DNA from: Streptomyces sp. MMBL 11-1
GTDB lineage: Bacteria > Actinomycetota > Actinomycetes > Streptomycetales > Streptomycetaceae
Length of the DNA stretch: 64,000 nucleotides
Assembly: GCF_028622875.1 (NCBI RefSeq)
Contig: NZ_CP117709.1
Location: 7,443,001 to 7,507,000 of the forward strand
Direction: 5' to 3'
Part shown: in pieces, positions 28,936 to 36,131 of the stretch
How positions within the stretch are numbered: position 1 is the first letter of the stretch
Layout: each line of letters starts with the position of its first letter
The notes under the pieces: model-generated
What the model was told of the DNA's origin: nothing
Databases searched by the model: none
What the model saw: only the letters and a program-made list of their open reading frames with translations
Translations under genes and position numbers: made by a program

Positions 28936-29199
28936 GTGATTCCCGTACCTGTTGTTCTCGATTCCGCTCACGTACCGCCGCTGCCGTTGGCCTTGAAGGT
29001 GAGCGGGACGCCCCAGCCGCTGGTCCCGTCCCGTCCGCTGCCGGGGGAGCGCTTCGACGCCGGCCTCCAGGTGCGTGTTGACAGCGACGGAAGCCCGGTG
29101 ATCCAGAGCGACCAGTACCGAGCATCCAACACCGGGGTCAGTTTTACGCATATGCGGCCCGGGGACTGGGTCGTCAGCGATGTGGATGGTGCGGCGTGA
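28936..29199 (+). CDS. tgmA: ATP-grasp-modified RiPP (graspetide) precursor
   Basis: This 87-residue peptide starts at GTG 28936 behind AAGGA and ends in a GTGA overlap with the ATP-grasp gene. It fits the putative ATP-grasp target RiPP family: a leader with Pro-rich PLPLALK and PSRPLPGERFD, a conserved-looking VDSDGSPVI hinge, then a core (about 60-87) rich in Ser, Thr and Asp, including SNTGVSF, RPGDW and SDVDG. Ester links between Ser/Thr hydroxyls and Asp carboxylates would be expected. The ring pattern cannot be read from sequence. Confidence 0.75.
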   Translation: MIPVPVVLDSAHVPPLPLALKVSGTPQPLVPSRPLPGERFDAGLQVRVDSDGSPVIQSDQYRASNTGVSFTHMRPGDWVVSDVDGAA

Positions 29200-30212
29200 G
29201 CCCGGTCCGGACCGATGGCGACACCGTCCTGGTCATCACCGACCGGGATTCCGATACCGGGGACGCGGTTACCTTGGTCCTCCAGGACCTCGGTGTCCGC
29301 ACCATTCGCTTCGACCTCATCGATCTGGGCCGCACGGTCAGCGTGAGCGCGCGGTGCGACGGCGGCCAGTGGCAGGGATCGCTCACGGTCAGATCCCGTG
29401 TCACCAGACTGCGCGACGTACGGTCCGTGTTCTGGTGCCACCCGACACCTCCACGGGTTTGGGTCGACGGCATGACCGAGGCGCAGACGCAGTGGGCCTC
29501 CCAGGAGGCGCTTGCCGGACTGGCCGGAGTGCTCGGCACCCTGGGCTGCCTGCACGTCAACCACCCGTCGGACACGCGACGGGCACAGATCAAGGCCGGT
29601 GTGGTCGCTGCCGCTGAACGGGCCGGGCTGACCGTACCGTCCACCTGGATCGGGAGCCTCCCGTCCGGCGCGCGTCGGTTCAACCTCGGCGCCCCGGACG
29701 GCATCGTCACCAAGACCCTCACCGTCCCGCAGATCACGGAGGGCGACCATCAGGTCCGCCCGCTCTACACCACGCCGGTGGTGGACAGCGACCTGGACGC
29801 CGTCGCGACCGGTATCACCCATCTCCAGCACCGCGTCGTCACCGACTACGCCGTGCGCGCCCACACCATCGGCACCCGGACCCTCGCGGTCCGGATCGAC
29901 GCGCACACCACGGCAGGCCGGACGGACTGGCGAGCCACCCCCGAGTCCCTGACCTACACGCCGATCACCCTCCCCACCTCGGTCGAGGACGCTCTCAACG
30001 CCCTGGTGCACGGCTACGGACTCTCCTACGCGGCCAGCGACCTCCTCGTGGACAGCCACGGCAGGTGGTACTTCGTCGACCTCAACCCGGCCGGCCAGTA
30101 CCGGTGGCTGGAGAACGAACTGCCCGACCTCGGCATCAGCCAGGCGCTGGCACGGCTGTTGGCCGGAGATTCCGAACGTCCCAGGCGGAACGGCCTCACC
30201 GCAGCGGCGTAG
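29196..30212 (+). CDS. tgmB: ATP-grasp ribosomal peptide maturase (graspetide synthetase)
   Basis: This 338-residue protein has the layout of TgmB/MvdD-type ligases: an N-terminal strand VLVITDRDSDTGD, RSVFWCHPTPPR, a central ATP-grasp region with VNHPSDTRRAQIKAG and GIVTKTLT, and a C-terminal metal/ATP site SYAASDLLVD...WYFVDLNPAGQYRWLE. It starts at GTG 29196 overlapping the precursor stop. It should activate Asp/Glu side chains of the precursor as acyl phosphates and close macrolactone or lactam rings. No N-acetyltransferase or protein methyltransferase lies next to it; an EEP-fold gene follows. Confidence 0.87.
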   Translation: MSPVRTDGDTVLVITDRDSDTGDAVTLVLQDLGVRTIRFDLIDLGRTVSVSARCDGGQWQGSLTVRSRVTRLRDVRSVFWCHPTPPRVWVDGMTEAQTQWASQEALAGLAGVLGTLGCLHVNHPSDTRRAQIKAGVVAAAERAGLTVPSTWIGSLPSGARRFNLGAPDGIVTKTLTVPQITEGDHQVRPLYTTPVVDSDLDAVATGITHLQHRVVTDYAVRAHTIGTRTLAVRIDAHTTAGRTDWRATPESLTYTPITLPTSVEDALNALVHGYGLSYAASDLLVDSHGRWYFVDLNPAGQYRWLENELPDLGISQALARLLAGDSERPRRNGLTAAA

Positions 30213-30262
30213 CAGATCACCTTCAACCGGACCCATTCCGCACACCGTCTGAAAGGCATTCG

Positions 30263-31180
30263 ATGGCAAACCTGAGGTTCGTATGCTGGAACCTGGAGAG
30301 AAACGGAGCGGGTGACCCGGAGATTCGGCGGGCCGCCGCCGAGACGCTGCGTCGCCTCCAGCCGGACATCGTTTTCCGGCAGGAGATGTTCCGTGCCGAC
30401 GAGCGCGGACACACGATCTTCAACGAGCAGTGCTGCGAGCTGGACATGCAGGGCGTTCTCGGCCCCGGGTCGTGCACCGCCATCCTCTTCAACCCCCGGC
30501 GGTTCCACCTCGTACGTGACTGGTCGGGCGACCGTGGCCCGTACTTCGTGCTTCCGCCCACCGCGATCACTCTGAGCTTCCCGGAGGCCGGGCCCGACGC
30601 GTCGCCCTTCAACGCGGTCAGCTTTCATTTCGCCTACGCCAGCGCGGAACAGCGCCAGATGGAGGCCGAGTGGACGACGACTTGGGCCGACAAGGGGTGG
30701 GAGGCTCCTGACGGCAGCCGCCTCGTTCTGCCGGCCATCCTCGGCGGCGACGGCAACAGTTACCCGGAGCCGGGTACGGCGGGCGAACTACCTCTGCCCG
30801 ACCTCTCCGTCATCCAGGACCGGCCTCACCGTCTCCACCGCTCGCGCCGAGGCCCCGATGGTGTCCGCGTACCTGACACCGAGCCTGACCACACGCTGCG
30901 CACTGCGGGCCTCGAGGACGTCGCCCGCCACTGGGCCACGGCCGAGGGCGGCAACTCGGCCGCGCTGGCCCGTACCGTCAACTCCAGTGCGACTCATGGC
31001 CCCGACAGCCGGGTCGACCGCGTGTATGTCACCACTGGCCTCCTCCCCGCCGTGACCGGCGTCGAGGTGCACGAGGTTTCTCTGGGCGTGTCCGACCACC
31101 ACATCCCTGTCGTGACCATGGACAGCAGCGTTTTCACTGATGTGCTCACCGGCTACCGGCACACCTCGGCCCGCACCTGA
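30263..31180 (+). CDS. Endonuclease/exonuclease/phosphatase (EEP) fold protein
   Basis: This 305-residue protein carries EEP-fold signatures: FVCWNLERNG at the N-terminus (Asn metal site), Glu in the FRQEMF segment, LGGDGNSY in the middle and LGVSDHHIPVV at the C-terminus (catalytic Asp-His). No signal peptide is visible. It lies 50 bases after the ATP-grasp gene with ATG 30263 as the first sensible start. EEP enzymes cut phosphodiesters in nucleic acids, lipids or inositol phosphates. Its link to the graspetide is unclear: it could be accessory, immunity-related or unrelated. Confidence 0.8.
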   Translation: MANLRFVCWNLERNGAGDPEIRRAAAETLRRLQPDIVFRQEMFRADERGHTIFNEQCCELDMQGVLGPGSCTAILFNPRRFHLVRDWSGDRGPYFVLPPTAITLSFPEAGPDASPFNAVSFHFAYASAEQRQMEAEWTTTWADKGWEAPDGSRLVLPAILGGDGNSYPEPGTAGELPLPDLSVIQDRPHRLHRSRRGPDGVRVPDTEPDHTLRTAGLEDVARHWATAEGGNSAALARTVNSSATHGPDSRVDRVYVTTGLLPAVTGVEVHEVSLGVSDHHIPVVTMDSSVFTDVLTGYRHTSART

Positions 31181-31358
31181 CCTTCTGAACTTCGCCGTAC
31201 GCGCTTGCCGATGCAGGCCGTACCGCGGTCCGAGCTGGGGTTCCCAGGGAGCTGAGTCCGCGTGCTCCACGGTCACGCAGGACCGCGAGCTTAGGAAACG
31301 GCGCCTCCTCCGCGCCCCGGTCGATACGGGCTTGAACAACCCGGCTCGACCGGCCCGA

Positions 31359-31404
31359 CCGCTCGTCTCCGCCTCAGCTGAGGGTCTGAGGCGGAGACGA
31401 GCGG
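31359..31404. terminator. Perfect 19-bp inverted repeat, probable terminator
   Basis: The arms 31359-31377 and 31386-31404 are exact reverse complements (19 bp) around an 8-base loop. It lies between the EEP gene and the DUF6082 gene, in a 342-base gap (31181-31522) with no other supported feature. There is no T-run, as is common for Streptomyces terminators. The stem is unusually long and perfect. Confidence 0.75.
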
Positions 31405-31522
31405 GCCCCGGCAGCGAAACCCGCCGCCCTTCCTCGATCGAGGCTCGGCGGCACCACCCACCATCACCCCCGGTACTCCGCTTTGCCTGAGCGACCAACC
31501 GAGATCGAACGAAGGAGTGCAC

Positions 31523-31966
31523 ATGAAGGTCAGTACCGCCGTGCTCGCGGCAGGCGCATCCATCGCCGCGGTGGGCGTCGCCCATCTAGTCCAGAGGAGG
31601 CGTCAGCACAAGCAGCGCAACGACCTGGCGCTCTCGCTCATCCAGATCGAGTGGCTGGCGCGAGCCTCCAGCGATGAGAAGGAGGCCGCGTACTGGGCAC
31701 CTGAAGGGGTGGAGCCGGAGCAGTACCAGCCGTTGCTGTCCGGCAACCGGATGTTCTGCCAGCTCAGTCTCCGTTTCAGGCTCGGCCTGGTCACCGACCG
31801 GCAACTGGTCCTGTACGCGGACAAGCTCATGGAGAGCGCTGCTGCCCGCGCCTACTGGGCGCGGTTCGGCGAGCACCGCGAGGCTGAGGCCCTGGGCAAC
31901 GAGACCGACGAACAGTTCACCCGGGTCATGAACGAGGCGTTCACCCGGGCCACGATGGTGGCGTAG
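31523..31966 (+). CDS. DUF6082-like protein
   Basis: This 147-residue protein starts with a hydrophobic segment (STAVLAAGASIAAVGVAHLV) followed by a basic stretch RRRQHKQR, so it is probably an inner-membrane protein with a cytosolic domain. The soluble part contains NRMFCQLSLRFRLGLVT and AARAYWARFGEHR, typical of DUF6082 proteins. GAAGGAG lies before ATG 31523. Its stop overlaps the next start (TAGTG at 31964-31968). The function is unknown. Confidence 0.7.
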   Translation: MKVSTAVLAAGASIAAVGVAHLVQRRRQHKQRNDLALSLIQIEWLARASSDEKEAAYWAPEGVEPEQYQPLLSGNRMFCQLSLRFRLGLVTDRQLVLYADKLMESAAARAYWARFGEHREAEALGNETDEQFTRVMNEAFTRATMVA

Positions 31967-32052
31967 TGGCCGGCATCGTCATCGGCTTAATCGTCGTCGC
32001 GGCCTTCGGCTTTCTCGTGCTCTTCGGCGCGAAGTGGAGGCGAGGCCGGTGA
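31966..32052 (+). CDS. 28-residue single-pass membrane miniprotein
   Basis: GTG 31966 shares its first base with the DUF6082 stop, and the frame ends at TGA 32050-32052, which overlaps the next GTG (GTGA). It encodes a hydrophobic helix (IVIGLIVVAAFGFLVLF) followed by a basic tail (KWRRGR). Overlaps on both sides support real translation by coupling, but no homologue can be checked here. The function is unknown. Confidence 0.5.
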   Translation: MAGIVIGLIVVAAFGFLVLFGAKWRRGR

Positions 32053-32237
32053 CGACGCCGAGCCTGGGCTTCCTCCTACGTCACGCTGTCCGCCATCCCG
32101 TCCGAACGACTCGCCGTAACAACCACAAGACGATTGACGCCACGGGCTGCGGTCTGGGACTTCTGATCGTGGTTCTCGGCTTCAGCGGCCTGGTCGCGGC
32201 GTGGGTGGCCAGCATGATCCTTCCCCTCCTCATGTGA
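32049..32237 (+). CDS. Small membrane protein
   Basis: GTG 32049 overlaps the stop of the 28-residue gene. The 62-residue product has a basic N-terminal half (RHAVRHPVRTTRRNNH) and a C-terminal membrane segment (GLLIVVLGFSGLVAAWVAS). It is probably the third gene of a coupled run with DUF6082. A transcriptional break is likely in the 213 bases that follow. The function is unknown. Confidence 0.55.
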   Translation: MTTPSLGFLLRHAVRHPVRTTRRNNHKTIDATGCGLGLLIVVLGFSGLVAAWVASMILPLLM

Positions 32238-32450
32238 CCCGGTCGTATCTGCCCAGCCCCCCGCCCGGCAGATGCGACCTTCCGAAGGGGCCTCTCCGGC
32301 TCCGCGGATGATCCCTGCGGAGCACGACAACCGGAGGGGGGTGGCACCGCTGCGGATCAGGCCGCGCGGAGCCCCGGTCGGCCGTCGACCTGGAGTCGCG
32401 GCCGACCGGCCCGACCATCGCGCTCCATCCCGCATCGTTCAGGAGGCATC

Positions 32451-33542
32451 GTGCAGAACCGCTCCGCCCTGTCCGAACTCAACGGCGCCACAGTCCTGGT
32501 GACCGGTGGCGCGGGGCTCATCGGCTCCCGGATCACGGCTCGGCTCAAGAAGCTCGGAGCCCGCCCGATCGCCTTGTGCAACATGAGCGCCTACCCCGAG
32601 CACGTGTACTCCGGCCTGTTCGGCGTCGACACCACCCACCCGGACACGGTGATCGGCGACGTACGGGAGACCGCCCTGGTGCGGAAGCTGGTCGCGGAAT
32701 CCGACTACGTCATCCACGCCGCCGCCCTCGCGGACGTCGCCGCCTGCACCCGGGAGCCGGCGGACGCGATCGACGTCAACATCGCCGGCACCCAGGCCGT
32801 CCTGGACGCCGTCGCCGCGAGCCACCGCGTGCGCCGCATGGTCTTCGTCTCATCCGCCAGCATCTACGGAGACGGAGAACCGGAGGAGACGGAGAGCCGC
32901 GACCTGCTCGCCATGCGCCAGCTACTTGAGAGCGTCCATGGCCGGATCCCGCGCCAGTTCCATGAGTTCGACTCCATGCGCCCGGTATCGGTGTACGGCG
33001 CCACGAAGGCGTGGGGCGAGCAGCAGACCGGGATCGTGCTGGGCCAGGTCGGCATCTCGTACAGCATCGTGCGGTACTTCTCCGTGTACGGGGAGCCGCA
33101 GACGATCAAGCCGAACAGCCACTCCTGGGTCGTCGCCTGGTTCGCCGCCCGCGCCTCGCTCGGCCTGCCGCTCCACCTGAACGGCGGCGGGGGACAGGTC
33201 AGGGACCTGACCCACGTCGAGGACATCGCCGAGGGCACGCTGCGCGCGCTGGTCAGCCCCGGGGCCCACAACGAGACGATCAACATCGGCACCGGCATCG
33301 CCACCAGCATCCGGGACGTGGCGGAGCTGGTCCGGGCCCACTACCCGGACACCGAACTCCTGGAGACGCCCCTGCCGGCCGGTGACCCGCTCGGAGGCTA
33401 CGCCTCGGTCCGCCGCATGGGGAACGTCCTGGGCTGGACGCCGAAGGTGCCGCTTGCGGACGGGGTGGAGCGCTACGTGCGGTGGCTGCAGACCACGCCA
33501 CGGGCGGCCCCGGACTGGCTGTCACAGACAACGCCCCTCTAA
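32451..33542 (+). CDS. NAD-dependent epimerase/dehydratase (extended SDR)
   Basis: This 363-residue enzyme has TGGAGLIGSRI at residues 18-28 (NAD binding), ADVIHAAA-like SDYVIHAAALADVAAC, FVSSASIYG with the catalytic Ser/Thr and YGATKAWGE with the Tyr-xxx-Lys pair. RPVSVYG and the C-terminal RYVRWLQ fit UDP-glucose 4-epimerase-like sugar-nucleotide enzymes. GGAGG lies before the GTG at 32451. It is the first gene of a six-gene run that also has an aminotransferase, phosphorylase and glycosyltransferase, so it probably modifies a sugar nucleotide. Confidence 0.88.
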   Translation: MQNRSALSELNGATVLVTGGAGLIGSRITARLKKLGARPIALCNMSAYPEHVYSGLFGVDTTHPDTVIGDVRETALVRKLVAESDYVIHAAALADVAACTREPADAIDVNIAGTQAVLDAVAASHRVRRMVFVSSASIYGDGEPEETESRDLLAMRQLLESVHGRIPRQFHEFDSMRPVSVYGATKAWGEQQTGIVLGQVGISYSIVRYFSVYGEPQTIKPNSHSWVVAWFAARASLGLPLHLNGGGGQVRDLTHVEDIAEGTLRALVSPGAHNETINIGTGIATSIRDVAELVRAHYPDTELLETPLPAGDPLGGYASVRRMGNVLGWTPKVPLADGVERYVRWLQTTPRAAPDWLSQTTPL

Positions 33543-33657
33543 GGAAAACGAGTTCGGGCCCAGCTGTTCCACCCGGCGTCGAGCACCGCCCCGCCTCACG
33601 AGCGCGGAATCCTCCAAGACCTCCCGCCACGACCAACTCACTGAAAGCCGGATCATC

Positions 33658-34365
33658 ATGAAGCCGCTTCTGCTCGGCGAATACGTCACCGCGCCCGCCT
33701 ACGGACAGCTCGCCGCCACCCCGTACGGGCGCCTGCACAACTACGACCTGGCCGACTTCCTCGCCCGTTGGCCGGAGCTACACGAAGAGGCCCTCGCCCT
33801 GCTCGGCGACGATCGCATCCACCCGACGGCGTACGTGCACCCGCAGGCCATCGTCGGGGACGACGTCATCATCGGCCCGGAGGTGAAAGTGTACGAGTTC
33901 TCCACCGTCCGCAAGGGCAGCGTGCTGTGCGCCGGGGCCTCGGTCGGCTTCAACTGCGAGGTGACCTCCGCGTTCGTCGGCGAGGGCGCGGTTCTGGGCC
34001 ATCGCATCGGGATCAACCGCACGATCGTCGGCAACCGAGCGCACCTGTCGGCCGGGGTGACGGTGGCCGCCATCGCGGTGAGCGCTGACATGTCCACGCC
34101 GGAGCGCGAGATCCGCCTGCGTACCGAAGCCGGTGCGTACCGATGCGGGACCGCGCAGTTCGGCGCGGTCATCGGCGACAGGGTACAGACCGGTAACAAC
34201 ATCAGCCTCGGCCCCGGTGTCCTCGTCGGACGCAACAGCCAGATCGACAGCAGCGTCACCCTCGCCATCCGCGCCGTCCCCGAGCACTCCGTCGTCACGG
34301 CCCCGCACACCGCGCAGACCCGCATCCGCAGCCGCAACGCGGGCGTCGAGGAAATGCTGCCGTGA
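33658..34365 (+). CDS. Left-handed beta-helix (hexapeptide) transferase-like protein
   Basis: This 235-residue protein shows hexapeptide repeats typical of left-handed parallel beta helices: HPTAYVHPQAIVGDDVIIG, VKVYEFSTVRKGSVLC, AFVGEGAVLGHRIG, TIVGNRAHLSAG and VIGDRVQTGNNISLGPG. This fold occurs in acyltransferases and nucleotidyltransferases such as GlmU or WbbJ types. No acyl-CoA site residue can be assigned with certainty. ATG 33658 follows a 115-base gap. Its stop overlaps the GTG of the next gene (GTGA 34362-34365). Confidence 0.8.
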   Translation: MKPLLLGEYVTAPAYGQLAATPYGRLHNYDLADFLARWPELHEEALALLGDDRIHPTAYVHPQAIVGDDVIIGPEVKVYEFSTVRKGSVLCAGASVGFNCEVTSAFVGEGAVLGHRIGINRTIVGNRAHLSAGVTVAAIAVSADMSTPEREIRLRTEAGAYRCGTAQFGAVIGDRVQTGNNISLGPGVLVGRNSQIDSSVTLAIRAVPEHSVVTAPHTAQTRIRSRNAGVEEMLP

Positions 34366-36131
34366 CCGCGCCCTGCCGTGCTCCCGTTGCCGGCCCCGAC
34401 GTTGTACCTCCGCTGCGCTTGGCCATCGGCGCCGATCGTGCCGGCCAGGAGTACATGGACGCGCTCGCCGAGCACCTGCGGAAGCAGCGCCTCGTCGCCT
34501 CCGTGCTCGACGTCGGCGTCCACCTTCGCTCCGAAGGCGCGTACCCGCAGATCGCCGAGGAGGCTGCCCGGCGCGTGGCCGAGGCCACCGTCGACAGGGC
34601 CCTGCTCATCTGCCACACCGGCCTCGGAATGGCCGTCGCGGCGAACAAGGTGCCCGGCGTCCGCGCCGTCACCGCCCACGACTCCCTGTCCGTGCGGGCC
34701 TCCGTGCTCTCCAACAACGCCCAGGTCCTCACCTTCGGCGCCGGGATCATCGGCCTGGCCCTGGCCAAGCAGCTCGCCGAGGAGTGGCTGGCCTGGCGCT
34801 TCGACCCGACCGCGTCCGCCGCACGCAAGGTCCAGATGATCCACGATCTGGAGCGCACCGGCCGCGTCATCCCCCCCGCCCGTTCCCTGACCCGTACTAG
34901 GAGAACGCCGATGCCAACCAATCGCAGCACCGTTCCCCGCACCACCGCAGCCCTGAAGATTCCCTTCGAGCCGGCCCAGGGCGGCTGGTACACGGGAGCC
35001 GAGCACGACGCCATCCGCATGGTCGTCTCCGGTTCGGAGAGCTGGCGTACGGGCTGGCGCGGCAGCGAGTACGTCACCAGCTTCGAGGAAGCCTTCGCCC
35101 AGTACACCGGGGCGAGCCACGCCCTGGCGTTCAACTCGGGCGGCACCGCGATGGAGATGGTGCTCCGCGCCCTGGAGCTGAAGCCGGGGGACGAGGTGAT
35201 CTCCTGCGCGATCAACTTCGTCGGCCCGCACATCGCCGTCATCGGGCAGGGCGGCCGACTCGTCCTGGCCGAGCCGGACCCGCTCACCCTCAACCTCGAC
35301 CTGGCCGACACCGAGCAGCGGATCGGCCCGCAGACAAGGGCGATCCTGGTCACCCACTGGAACGGCGCGAGCGCCGACATCGACCGCTTCGTCGAGCTGG
35401 CCGCCCGCCACCCGCACCCGGTGCACGGGCCACCGGTCGTGATCGTGGACGCCGCCCGCGCCTGCGGCGGCCGGACCTCGTCCGGAGCACGCGTCGGCGC
35501 TGAGGGCTGGGCGACGGTGTTCTCCTTCGAGTCGAAGAAGCTGATGACCACCTTCGGCCAGGGCGGCATAGTCACCACCGGCGACCAGGTCCTGGCCGAG
35601 CGGCTGCGCGGGCTGCGGACGTACGGCGGACGCGCGGGCTGGGGCACCAACCAGTTGCTCAGCAAGGCCCAGGCCGCGGTCGGGCTGATCCAGCTCGCGC
35701 GTTTGGACGAGATGAACGCCGCCCGGATCACGCGGGCTCACGAGCGTACGGCGGCCCTCGCCGACATTCCCGAGCTGACCCTGCCTCCGACGCTCGACGA
35801 GGACCTGCACCTCTACTACCGGCACAACCTCCTGGTCCCCGAAGCATGGGCGGGCCGGGGCCGCGACGAGCTGATGGACGTGCTCGCCGACCGGTACGGG
35901 GTGGGCAGCATCATCTCCGACCCGGTCACCTACCTCGGCCACGACCTCATCCGCGCCCACACCGCCGGCCAGCACTGCCCGCGCGCCGAACAGCTCGCCG
36001 CCCGCCTCCTGTGCCCCTGCCTCCACCCGCAGATGACCCGGGACGAGGAGGCCCAGGTCCGCGACGCGATCCGCCGGGCCATGGCCAGCATCGCCCAGCT
36101 CCACCCCGCAACCGCCGAGGAGAACGGCTGA
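34362..36131 (+). CDS. RpiB/LacAB sugar-phosphate isomerase fused to DegT/DnrJ/EryC1 aminotransferase
   Basis: This is one open frame of 589 residues. Residues about 15-165 match RpiB/LacAB isomerases (LAIGADRAGQEYMDAL, ICHTGLGMAVAANKVPGVRA, SNNAQVLTFGAGIIGL). Residues about 200-585 match PLP-dependent sugar aminotransferases, with FNSGGTAMEMVLRALEL, the PLP-phosphate and Asp regions VIVDAARACGG and a Lys in FSFESKKLMTT. Between them, AGGAG followed by ATG (34911) and an out-of-frame TAG just before it look like a former gene junction. Either a one-base loss joined two genes or an internal start also makes a free aminotransferase. Its stop overlaps the radical SAM start by one base. Confidence 0.85.
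   Translation: MTAPCRAPVAGPDVVPPLRLAIGADRAGQEYMDALAEHLRKQRLVASVLDVGVHLRSEGAYPQIAEEAARRVAEATVDRALLICHTGLGMAVAANKVPGVRAVTAHDSLSVRASVLSNNAQVLTFGAGIIGLALAKQLAEEWLAWRFDPTASAARKVQMIHDLERTGRVIPPARSLTRTRRTPMPTNRSTVPRTTAALKIPFEPAQGGWYTGAEHDAIRMVVSGSESWRTGWRGSEYVTSFEEAFAQYTGASHALAFNSGGTAMEMVLRALELKPGDEVISCAINFVGPHIAVIGQGGRLVLAEPDPLTLNLDLADTEQRIGPQTRAILVTHWNGASADIDRFVELAARHPHPVHGPPVVIVDAARACGGRTSSGARVGAEGWATVFSFESKKLMTTFGQGGIVTTGDQVLAERLRGLRTYGGRAGWGTNQLLSKAQAAVGLIQLARLDEMNAARITRAHERTAALADIPELTLPPTLDEDLHLYYRHNLLVPEAWAGRGRDELMDVLADRYGVGSIISDPVTYLGHDLIRAHTAGQHCPRAEQLAARLLCPCLHPQMTRDEEAQVRDAIRRAMASIAQLHPATAEENG

Noticed and set aside
33741..36104. 787-residue minus-strand frame
   Set aside because: It runs opposite the beta-helix and RpiB-aminotransferase genes, whose motifs are clear; composition is Gly/Val/Asp-rich shadow sequence.
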